A stretch of DNA of 64,000 bases from Pocillopora verrucosa (lineage: Eukaryota; Cnidaria; Anthozoa; Scleractinia; Pocilloporidae): positions 10,616,665 through 10,680,664 of the forward strand of contig NC_089314.1 of NCBI RefSeq assembly GCF_036669915.1, written 5' to 3'. The position numbers and the translations under genes were made by a program. The notes beneath the pieces were generated by a model. It was not told where the DNA came from. It ran no database searches and worked only from the letters and a program-made list of their open reading frames with translations. Positions 11,238-22,800 of this stretch are shown piece by piece (positions within the stretch are counted from its first letter, which is position 1; each line of letters begins with the position of its first letter).

Positions 11238-14200
11238 TCACTTGCTTGCCATGTCCATGAGTATTTGTGCGGCTGCGTGGAGCCCTCGGCACTGGAATTC
11301 AGGTTCCCATAGATTCGGTGTAAGCGCAACTACAGGTGGAGCTAGGTACTGGTTACCAACAGTTCCTGTGTAACTGAATACGACAAGTGTCACGTTGGAT
11401 TTTTTAATTAACCGATATCAGTTTATACTAAAACCGTGGATAGCGTTGAAGGTGCACTCTTACTGGCTTATCCTTTGCTTTTCACCTCCGTTAACTCGCG
11501 CGGGATTTGCGCTCATAAATATTGTAATCGTAACTCAACGGTTATTCTGAGGGTAATTTTTACAGCAATGAAACCCAGTAACCACAAGGGCTAGTTTCGA
11601 AAACAGCGAAAAAAAAAGATGAAAAACGGAGTGACTTACCTCGTGTGTAAATAAAACAACAAAACAAAATTATTTTATGGAATCTTATGGTCACAGAATT
11701 ATTCTTTTGGTTTGATTCCTCCTCATGGTTCTTTGCGCTTATTTTGGGGAGGGGAAGGGGGCTGTAGACCCTTATATCAGCTAAGTTTATGCGAAAAAAA
11801 GCAAGAAAAGAAAACTGTCCAATGAAAAAGCAACTTGACCTCATGCAGGTCAATGACGCGTGTATATTGTAATAGTTAGTTGATGTGTTGCTCGTGTAAT
11901 CTTCTAATGATCACCTTCCGGGCCAATCTGTGAGAGTGCCAGCGTTACAAGTCATCTCTGTCCAGTAGTCTGATACATTTGAGCCTGTGAAAATCAAAAG
12001 GGAAAGCTCATTCATCGGTTCGACTCTTATTACACCGAAGAAACGAAAATAAGCTCTGATAGTTGCCCACAATTGAAGGTCAAAGCTCACAGTTTGCCTT
12101 TCGGAAACATATAAAGTCTGCCAACAATTGAAGGCTTTTGTATATAGGACAGATAACTTATGCTGCATAATGCTAGGCATAATGCTACAGTTGGAGCATC
12201 AAGCATAATGCTGACATAACGACTAAATTTCTTAAAAATGATCTCCTTGCTGTTACAGTTCAACGAGAGATAAACTTTATAACCTGCATTGTGTCAACAG
12301 TTAGCCTGCTTTTCTAGCTTGTTCGTCAGGAATTTGATCATATTTTGTGTTCTGAACCTCGGTAAGCCTTAAAATCTTAGTTAGTTAAATATGAGGTAGA
12401 ATCATATACCCTAGATGACATGTTTCTGATTGAACATAACGAAAACTTTTGCTTGAGCATGATTTTCGGCACAATGCCATGTTTTCAGAGACGACGCTCA
12501 ATAGCACAATGCTCCAATTTTCAAGCATAATTTATCTGACCCTAATTATATATATATACGCGCCAAATGGAATCTATTGTTTCCATATTTTAATTTTAGT
12601 CGGGGTATACTCCGTCGAGTTACGAGTTCCAACCGATACCAATCGCGCTTTAGCGCGGAAATATTTGATGCATTAGTTCTGCTGGCAGCGCATGGGAACA
12701 ATACTGAGTACTACTAGTTTGGAACTATGATAGCCGGTTCGTTTGAAATTCAGTTTAACCGGGTATTGAAATTTTTAGACTTACCTAAAGATGTAGGCAC
12801 GTGAATTTGAGTGGCGTGAGGTGGACACGTGCAAAAACTAGCGCACGGAGGGACCGTACCTGGAGTGGACGCCATTGTAGTTGTTAAGATGGGAACTTGC
12901 CATGGCTCTGGCAGACTACAACATAAAGGCATTTTCGTCAACATTTGGCCAAAAAACACAGTCTTCGTTTATTTTTTCGACACCACTTTGAAAGTTCCTT
13001 CCATGTGGATAAGGCTCTAAAAGGGGGTTACGTACGTCGGTCAGAATAGAATCAAGATTTGTACCTGATTAGTTGATAAACTCACCTTGACCTGTTCCAC
13101 AAGTGCTTACTCTTGACTTCGTCTTTTCTTTGTGTTATTCTTTTCCCCCGCATTCTCCTTCGTGTATTAGCAAACCATGTATTGACCTAGTTGAATGTGC
13201 AAGAGTACCGTAACAGATCTAGCAAATGAATTTGATACCGGAAAGTCTTGTTTAAAATTACGCTACAGAAAACTATGAAATGTTTTCTTGTCAATTATCT
13301 GAACCATTTCAGAACGTCCTCAAAATTCCCACGCATGTTATCCTGAATAATGTAACCCCTGAAGTTCTCAATACTCATAATTTGTGCCAAGAGTTTTTTA
13401 GTTGTTGTTTTTTTTTCTTATTTAGGAGTTATCTTTTTCAAGTTAGATACCTGTAAGATCGTAAGGCCTGTGTCATCGGCCAGTGCAGCTTTAGTTTCCC
13501 GCGTCGGATACGGACGAGGGTTTTCATCTAGCCAAGCACGAAGCTTAGCAGTGGCTTCCCTGGGTAAAGTCGCTTTTTTCCTTCCGTTCGGGCAGATGTT
13601 TTTCGGTGGGAGAAACCTGAGATGGCAAAAGTTTTGAGAGACAGAGGAAATATTTGATGTAATTTAAGTTTGCAAACGTAAGTTTGCCAGTGTAATACGT
13701 TATCCTTTCAGATAAGATTTTTCTATCCTTTTGCCACGATCGTTTCGTGGGGAAGAATTCATATAAATTCATACAAAACTTTCTGCGACAAAGAATTTTG
13801 GAAACACTCTACAAGACAAATTAATTTTTACGTATAACTTATGTCCCCGCAAAAAGTCGAGACCGACCCAAGAGAAATCTAAAGAATAATTCGCGCAAAG
13901 GCAGCAAGGATTTTTGTTTGATAATGGTTGAACGGTTAAATTTCTGATAAATTTGCTGAGGAAATACATGAAATTGAAAGAAATTTGAAGACTTTGTCGT
14001 GATGTAGTTTTTTGATTTTGATAGAAATAAAGAAAGCGTTGCGAAGCTAAGCATCGATTTTCCCAGATTGAGGCTTTTGATAGAGCAAGAAAAATTCAGA
14101 TTTTAATCGATTCAAGCTACACAGCTCTCGTTCTCTGAAATCTGATTTTCTTTTCAGTAAAAGCACGAGAGAATGCAGATAGCTCAGCCTCGAAAGATTC

Positions 14201-15205
14201 CCAATTAGGATGTCGGTTCGTGTATCTTTTTAGTGAGTTTAATGTACTTAAACCTGAAGACCCGAAAGAACACAACCAAATTTTGAAAACCCTACATTAC
14301 TGTACTCAGTCAATCCCAGTCAATCAGAAACTCAGCCACTGATATCTTAAAAATGAATAAAAGGAAGTTTTTGCTTTTTTTCCCTGCACACTGGCTTAAG
14401 TCAACTTATTTCAGAACCATTCAAAGGCGATTTCGCAAGTAAAAGGACGCCAAAATGTCTACTCTTCAGACATTATTTAACTTTTTCGCCAATGGTTGTC
14501 ACCATTTAAAAGCTTACTGAAACTGTCGACATCTACCTGATTACAAGCAAAATTGATCAAAGCTATTACAAAATTGATCAAAGCTATTACAACTCTCAAA
14601 ACCAGAAGATTGCGGCGAAGCGGAGTTATTTCATCGATTTTCTGTTGTTAACTCACCTCTCTCGGATTCTGAAACGAGCTAACGGGGTGAGCGCTTTGTT
14701 TCGCTTTTCACCCTCCTGGTAGTAATGTCCCTGGTCCCAATAATGCAGAGCTTTCTTCTGGGTTTCATCGCTGAATTCGTTTTCCTACATAAAAATTATA
14801 AAATAACATAAAATCATTCAATCGCGTACTAAGTAAAGAAGTTCATTTTCTTACTGATGAGAATTTCAAGCTGCACAGGAACAGGTGACGTACTTTTATC
14901 AGCTGAAACATTTCATCTATATCTTTCCTTTGCCAAGCCTGGTCAATCTTTTTAAATATGATTTTCTCGCTCTGTTTGACTTTACCAGGAAACGAGTCCA
15001 ACCACGTTTGTAACCCGGAGGTTGATTGAGAAGCTGTGCTCTTTGAGCTGTCAGTTTTCAACACTCTCGTAAATGGTAGACAAGGCAAGGTCGGCCACTG
15101 TGTTGCAACCGTTGACCCCTCCGACAAGCCTCCTCCATTCTTCAGCAAAATTTTTTTCTTTGTTCTTCTACTCTTGCCTTTTCTCAGTGCTAAAACGTAA
15201 GCCAT
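11238..15205 (-). CDS. Divergent SIX-like / anomalous-type homeobox protein
   Basis: A probable DNA-binding transcription factor of about 347 residues. Exons: 14894-15205, 14657-14784, 13451-13616, 13086-13186, 12785-12915, 11915-11984, 11238-11373; all join in phase. The homeodomain covers about residues 159-217. It begins RKKATLPREATAKLRAWLDE, has a YPTRETKAALADDTGL turn region split by an intron after ILQ, and a recognition helix VNTWFANTRRRMRGK. Just before it, LHYWDQGHYYQEGEKR resembles the last helices of a SIX domain. The basic N-terminus (KGKSRRTKKK) may be a nuclear signal. The tail is Pro-rich. Closest class by eye is SIX; the ANHX (anomalous homeobox) group is the likely relative, but I cannot separate these without a tree. 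Confidence 0.85.
12160..12535. repeat. Element with clustered GCATAATGCT / GCACAATGCT motifs
   Basis: GCATAATGCT occurs three times at 12165, 12177 and 12203. AGCACAATGCT at 12503 and GGCACAATGCC at 12468 occur at the other side, followed by AGCATAAT near 12524. Repeats clustered at both ends of a roughly 370-bp block suggest subterminal motifs of a small DNA transposon. Intronic in the homeobox gene. Confidence 0.35.
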
Positions 15206-16840
15206 TCTTCCTTAGCAACAGATTTGATATTGGAAACGTATTTCCCTTGTTTCTGTTGAGTCAGAAAGGTCGCTTGTTTAGGAAAGTTACGATTTCTGCT
15301 TTGAAACAAACACAGTCGTATCAATTTCTTGTGGTAATGAATCTCGCGCGAGAAAATTAACAGTTCCTGAAATATTTGGAAAAAGTTAGATTATCATTCC
15401 TGCTTAAAATGCAGATTAAGTAGCTGAACAAAAACAAGCCGGTTTGCAAATATTCAACACTGCCGCAAAACACGTGCACTACAGCTTTCACGCTGTCAAT
15501 CAATGTCAAAAACAAAGAAATGATGGAATCGATGAGTTTTAGGAATGCTATCTATCGTTTTCTTCTGTGTGTCACTTGCGCTCGTTACATTTTACCAACA
15601 AAGGTGGGAAGAAAAAATCAGCTTGTTGTAATTCCGATTGATCAACTTCAATGTTCATCAAGCAGGTAGGGGATCATTTAACTTTACCCAAGTGACAAAC
15701 TTTCAAGGATACTTTAAAAAAAAAAACCAGTTCTTTTCCTAAGAAGTGAAAATAAAAATTCTCAATAAACTATTATCAAAAAGAGCGATATCTTAAATTT
15801 TCCTTCCAGTTTTCTGGCTATTCACCTTCCGACCTACGTGCATCTTTTTACACGTGCAACAGGAAAAATGTGAGGAATCACTAATTACATTAGGCTAATT
15901 TCAAAAACAAAATGAATTAACAAAGAGGCGGAGAAAAGAGGGATGCGTTTGATTTGGTAGGCTTGAGGTAAATGTTGTATCCACCGAAAGGTTGAAAGTT
16001 CTACTAGTTCTCTGTTTAAAAAAAGAAACGCAAAAAAATTAACATATTTGACTTTCTAACAGCCGATACCATTTAAATCGAGCGGCTTCTTGAGACGTAG
16101 AAAGAAGTGACAGAACAAAACATTTAGAGAGCAAATTTAAAAGAAAGACAAATAGTATGATTCATGGGTAGTCTCTTTCCTGAAATAGTCCATGAAAAAC
16201 TCTAGATCTCTCTCTGAACTTCCCCCTCTTAATTATAGTCAATCAATTATTTGTCTCATTTATTTGGTAAGCGAGGTTCATTAGATTGAGTTTATTGATA
16301 TGGACGTATCTTAATTGTATACATTGCTAAAACTTGATATAGGATACAATAAAGTTGTTGTTGTTGAGGAGATAATAAAGACAGTCCCGTAAAGGATAAT
16401 TATAGACTACAAGCCCCATTTCTCAGCGCAAATTTTACCTTAAATCAGGAGCTCAATGGGCTCCTGCTTAAATCTTATTTCCTGACCGTTTCTCCTTAGC
16501 CTTAGTTTACTACTGTTTTTCCTTGTTTGAGGTTCCAGGTTTTCTGAACCATTTTCCTATCTTTTTTATGAACTTGAGAAAACCCGAGTTTCTTTCAGAC
16601 CTCCTAGCAAAAAAAAGATCCCTTAGCTTTTCAAACGAAGCAAAATCTCTTCTTCTGCCACCCATTTCGGATTTATGCCCTCGCGAACCGGCGGCTTGTC
16701 ACCACCCCACTCCCTTACTCTGGAAAGGCCAGGCATCTCTTGCATGCTCAGTAGCCGCGCTTCCACTTCCGTTATGGCGGGCAATGTGCTCTGATTAAGG
16801 TAAACTACAGAGAAAAACAATTTCAGTCCTGGAAATTGAA
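15206..16840. promoter_or_regulatory. Divergent intergenic region homeobox gene / NUP62
   Basis: About 1.6 kb between opposite start codons. It must hold both promoters. No TATA box or conserved element could be named. AT-rich in the middle; no gene seen. Confidence 0.4.
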
Positions 16841-19800
16841 ATGTTCGGTCAACAAAACCAGCAGAATAAGCCTGTTGGCATATTTGGAGCTACGCCTCAG
16901 CTTGGCCAGAATACGGGAGGGTTCAGTTTTGGTACACCCGCAGGAAGTACTGCCGCTTCGAGTTCAACTTCTTCGTCTGGCGGGTTCGCCTTTGCTGCAC
17001 CATCACAACAATCAGGTGAAATTTGCGGCGATTCTTCTGGAATGATGCTACTTTTTTGTAACATAAGAAAAATTTCGTTCTTATTTCTTTGGTAGTAGAG
17101 TTAGTGAAATATACCGGAATAAATATTCGAATGCTTTATATTAAGTAAAGGCTCACCCATAAACTCAAAGTGTTCTCACGTTGAGTGGAAATTTTGCTGA
17201 AATTTTATTCTTCAAAAGGTGACTTTTTGGGTTTTGCAGAAATATGTGTGAGGTTCGAAACAATTGAAATTATTACTGAGAAACAACTTTTTGTGATTTT
17301 CTGTTAAGGAGGTGGATAATTGAGACGAAAAGGAAAAAAATTTAAGTTTTTAAACTTAACGAGTTGTACATACAATGATCGTACAATGATATTCTTATTG
17401 ACTGATTTACGTCTGTCTGGAGAGGAAAAATTTGGCTCTTAGAGGAAGTATGGATAATGTTAGGGCAGCAATCCTGAATTCTTTCCCTGTCCAGCCCATC
17501 CACTCAGTCACTTAAAACCTTTTAAAATGCCTGTTTCCTTGTGTCTTTCTCTGTCTAGGATTTCAGTTTGGCTCAACTACCACACCATCAGCCATAAAAC
17601 CTGGTGCCACAGGAGGCCTTACTTTTGGTCAGACACCTAGCACTACAGGAGGTTTCACACTGGGTGGAACACCTACATCTCAGCCAGTGGGATTCAGTTT
17701 TGGCACAAAATCAAGTAGCAGTTTTCAGTTTGGTACACCAACAGCAACTGCAGCAACAACACAACAACCTGGGGGGTTTGCATTAAATTCTTCTTCAACA
17801 ACTGGAATTTCCTTTGGTACACCTGCCACATCTTCTGGTCAAGCAGCTAGTGGTCGGTTTAGGTTGGGTGGAGCAGGTAAGCTTTTTTCTTGGAAAGTAG
17901 GGGTATAACAACTATTATATAATACGCTCAGTTATGCACGCATTCTGATTGGTTCTCACTTATGATCTATTGGAGGACAGACATATAGATGACGTCATCA
18001 TTAAAACTTTTTTTAATTCTGTATTATATAAAACAACTAGATTCCAAGTTGCCATGCATCTGTTCAGTAATAGATCACAGAGGAACAGACGCACGGCAAC
18101 TTGGAATCTATTTGTTAGGTAGAATAAGTTGAACAAGATTTAGTGATTAATCACTGACAAGAAAACTGCTAAATTTCTAAAGCAAGAGAAGAGGCACATC
18201 ACTGATCTGCAAGACAGAAACAAATCACAATATATTACAACAGCCAAATTTCAATAAAAAACTGTTTTGTTATGTATTTCCCAAGCTTGCCTTGAGTATG
18301 GCTTGAAGTCCTGGCCCTCTTTCACAGAAGGATTTCCAACTGCACTTCAAGAATTACATTGATATAATAACATTTTGTTGAGTACTTGTGAAAAATTTGT
18401 TCTAGCAGGAATTCTGTTAAACCTAGTCATTAAAATCATTCTCTTTTCATAACTGGCTTTTCTACTTTTCCACTTCTTTTAAGTTTTATAGAGTAAAATG
18501 TGTATAAGTATTTTCCAACTCAGCGTAAATATGTTATCACGGTTTAAAATGGATATTGATTTTGTCCTTTCATTTCAGGATCAGGCTTTTCATTCAGCAG
18601 CCCTGCACCAGCAACCACATCTGCAACAGGAGGCCTCTCCCTGGGTTCTACATCCACTGCTGCTTCCTCTCAATTAACTGGGGGCCTTACCTTTGGAAAA
18701 CCAGTTGCTACAAGCACAGGGTTCAGCTTTGGTCAGTCCTCGGGCTTGACATTTGGCACTCCAAACACTCAACAAAGTGGACTGATAACAGGTGGTGGAG
18801 CACCAGTAGGGCTTACACAGGGGACAAACAAAACTACAGCACCCACAACAGCGACTCCGACTGTGGGTATTTCACTTGGAGTTAATGTGTCTTCTGCTCA
18901 GTCAGGACTGTCTTTTGGGGCAGTCACTGCAACAGCATCTACTAGTAACCCTAGCACTCTACCTACGCTTGGGGCTACTGCCCCAGCAACTACCACTGGT
19001 GGATTTTCTCTTGGAAACAACCTCAAATTAGGTGGCACTGCAGCTGCCCCAGTTAGTACTGGGTTGTCTTTCAATCTACCATCTGCAACAAGTACTTCAG
19101 CAACACCAAGTTCAGGATCATCATTTGGATTAACTACAACCGCAGCACCTAGCACAGCCAGCAGTTCAGTCTCCACAGTTCCCACTCTGAGTACAAAGCT
19201 TTCAGGAATAGGCACAACTGCTGTTACGACTGCTTCAGGGTTACCTGCATCCGGACCATCAGGACTAAAATTTAGCACTCTGCAAACAACATCATTATCA
19301 ACTGCGACAACGACAGGTCAGTTTTGTGACAATGCATTAATTGATTAATAATTGTGTTTGGGTTCACTCTAGAGATGTGACATTTAAAGTCGTACTTCTA
19401 AATGCAAAACTGGAAGTAGATTCTTTTTGCTATAGAACAACATAATTGTCCATTTAAGTAACATTTTTCACTCACACACTCTGATTTCTGATATAATTTT
19501 TTATGTATATATTTTTAGTGGCTTCAGCACCTGGAACCATAGCTAGCACAGCAAGGTGAATATTTTTTTGTTTCCTCAAATATTCCAAAGTGATCTGTTT
19601 TTTATATTAAATATGTGTTTTTTATATTAAATATGTGGAACAATCTTTGAACCCTTTAGCTTCCAGAATTGATTAACATATAAATTCTCCCTATAATATC
19701 CATACATTATCCAGCAAACAGGTAATGATAGTTTTCAGGTCATTTTGGAACTTGGTAACTTTTCAGTGGTGTTTGGAAGTAATAAGCTCATCTGTCTTCA

Positions 19801-22800
19801 GCGCAGTTTTTATATTTTCATCTACAAAAAAGTTCTTCATGCTTTACGATCCTCTCTTCTCCTTCCTTGTTTCCTCAATTCTTTCTCAGTGATCCTGGAT
19901 CCTTGATTCTCAATTCTCAATTCTTGTTAGTTTTAAGGAGACTGTGCTATATAAGCAGTACTAGTGTAGTTTGATCATCCAGAAGAGTGTAGTCCTGAGA
20001 AGGACTGTTGTTGGTAGTGGTGACTGACATTTCTACAACCTGTGTGGAAGTCATCATCAGAGTCAAGTGAAAGATTGTTGTCGGTTGAATGTACTTAGTC
20101 TGGTTTGTGTACATTGATTGGTCAGTTTTGCTGTGATGTTATTGGCTGTAAGACTCAAGTGGTGTAGGTCTGTCGTGATTGGTTGGTTTGGATCTGTTGT
20201 TCAAACTACACTATTACATGTTACCACTGGGTTCAAACCTTTTACTGTAAAAGCAGTACTGTTAGCTTCACAGCAGCTGCACAATTTTTCTGTGAAATAG
20301 CTATGAGAGAAAGATTGCAACAAAAAATTAAATGAACTCTATCCAACCCCTAAATCACTTTATTTAGTTTTACTTTTTAACTAGATGTCAGGAAATATGA
20401 TTATTTTCTCAATAGCTCCTCTGCACCTGGAGCTGGAGCTCCTAGCAATGTACCACAATTGACTTATAAACAGCTTGAAGAACTCATTAACAAGGTAAAT
20501 ACTGGACTCAACCTTGGTAGATTACTATGTTTCAATTATGTTGCATTTCATTTCTTTGCAATCAGATCCCTTTACAGAGATTGTAGAATTTTATAGAATT
20601 TTCTCTGCTTCCAAAAAGCAGTATTGTAGCCCAACTGGAAGAAGATGGTGATAAGAACTTGAAAGGCTTCTGTTTGAATCATTTAACCCTTTAACTCCCA
20701 AGATCTCATTAGTAATTCTCCTTACTGTCTGCCATACAATTCATATGATTCTAATTTGGAGAATTTGGTGTTGGATCAACCAATAATCCCCTAATTGATA
20801 TTTTTCTTTATTCTCATTACTTGTCTGCTTGATATTGTATTGATAGTGTAAGGAGAAATTCTGTCTGGGTCACTAGTGGGACTTAAAGGGTTAAAAGGCT
20901 GGAATTTTTTCCAAGCTTCACTTTCAACAATTTTTTAAATTTTAGTTTTCCTATAAGGATCAGTTTGCCTTGTATCTCCATCTGCAGGACAAAAGATAAT
21001 TATTTCACTGTAACATCAACAGGTATCCTTTGGTTAAAATTTTTTTGTATAGAAAGGAAAGCTTTCAGGTTTCATTCTCAAGCCTCTAAAACAAAGAGTT
21101 ATTTCATTTGTTCTATTTTGTTCTGGTTGTTTGTCAATAGTTCCTAGTGAAATGGTTGTTTTTATATTAATGAGGGTGGTGTAGATTACTGTTTGCCCAC
21201 TAATTTAAACCAGATATCTCAATTGCGTTTTCATATAATTTATATATATATTGAAATTTTTTTTAGTGGGCTTTGGAACTAGCAGACTATGAAAAAACGT
21301 TTTTGGATCAGGCAGCACAAGTGAATTCATGGGATAGGCTTCTTATGGAAAATGGAGAAAAGGTGAAAATGATACACATACACTGTAGTAGTTTATCTCA
21401 CAAAACTATTAGACAAGAGATGCGATTACTACAGCATTGCTTTAAATGGGTCTCTCTACAGTACTCTAAATTCCGAGAACTCTATGTAACAGACTGTGAA
21501 AGAGATGTTTCAGTTAGCATAATGGTAAAGTCTGCCATTAGCCATTTACACCCTAACATCGGTATGCAAGTTCTCCATACTGTTCTTTATACATTTCCTA
21601 TGGAGCTTGCAAGGAGATCTGGTCTAACAATCAAGAGCTTTTTGAGTTTCCAAACATTTCCTTTATTTTCATGAACTTAATGTTCGATTTAGGGGTGATA
21701 CTATTGGGAAAAATTAGATGCTTTTAACAGGTTAAGCCCTGGGTTGTCATCATGGTGTTTCTCAGATGAGATAGTTAATTCTCGTAGTGTCTGACTGTTA
21801 GTCCATTTAACAAACTGTCAAGAGGGCATCCTATGAAGAGGAATTAGCAAAGATGTCACAAGCTATTGGTTTGTTATGTTAGTGGGGTAATTGTCTGTCT
21901 GGTGAACACCATAACTTGAAATGACAATGATACGATTGTGTATTCAAATGTTATGTGTCTGACATTTTAGATCACTGAGCTTAATGCTGGTGTGGAGAAT
22001 GTTAAAGCAGAACAGAAAAGGTAAACATTGGCAAAAGAATGTAAGCTGCAAGGTGTTCTCCTTTTCAAGCAGTAACTGGTAAAATTTACAGCACGTAGCA
22101 CTGGTTATCTCTTTTTACAGCCTAAAATTGCTTGGAATTCTTAAAAATTGAACAAGTAAAAGGATTGATCAACCAGTTTGAATATTTCTTTTACCTGTTG
22201 TGCTTAAATAAGTGAGAACACTTGTTACTAGTATGCTGTCTGTAAGGCTGAGGTATTGCAGACTTTAAGGAAGTGAGTATGTAGTTTTCACACATTAATT
22301 GGACAACCAGCAGAAAATGTCCTCTTACTGATGAAAGTTACATTCTGAAAGGATTGTAGGATGAAAACTTATTGAAACTCGTGGATATTATAGCTTTGCT
22401 TCAAAGATCCAATTTCACTTTACAACTCATTAAAATCTCAAGGGTTTGATGGAGAATAAGTTGGAAGAGGCAGTGGTTCAAAACAAGCCTTAGAGGGATT
22501 CAGTCAGTAGTCAATGCAAAGTATCTGGTTATTAACCTGTAATATCCAAAATGTGATTATTGATAAGTATCTACAGCATTATTCAGCCAGTAGGTAACAA
22601 GTAAACACAAATTCTGGAAATAATCACCAGAATATTAAATGTATTGTTAGACTTGATCAAGAGTTGGACTTTATTATGGCCCAACAACAAGAACTGGAGG
22701 AAATGTTGAAGCCATTGGAAGATGCTGTAAGTTCAAGCAACTCAGGCAGCAGGCAACTCCAGCAGGCTGATAAGGAGAGGGACTTCACGTTAGTAGAACA

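Noticed and set aside
11638..11762. Possible cassette exon of the homeobox gene with a good GTAAGT donor
   Set aside because: Its inclusion would shift the last exon into an early stop, whereas joining 11915 directly to 11373 keeps frame; kept out of the model, may be a rare variant.
18898..19278. Minus-strand open frame of 126 codons
   Set aside because: Antisense shadow of the repetitive NUP62 exon 3.
21273..21674. Plus-strand open frame of 133 codons
   Set aside because: Only its first 90 bases are a NUP62 exon; the rest is intron that crosses a type B short element.
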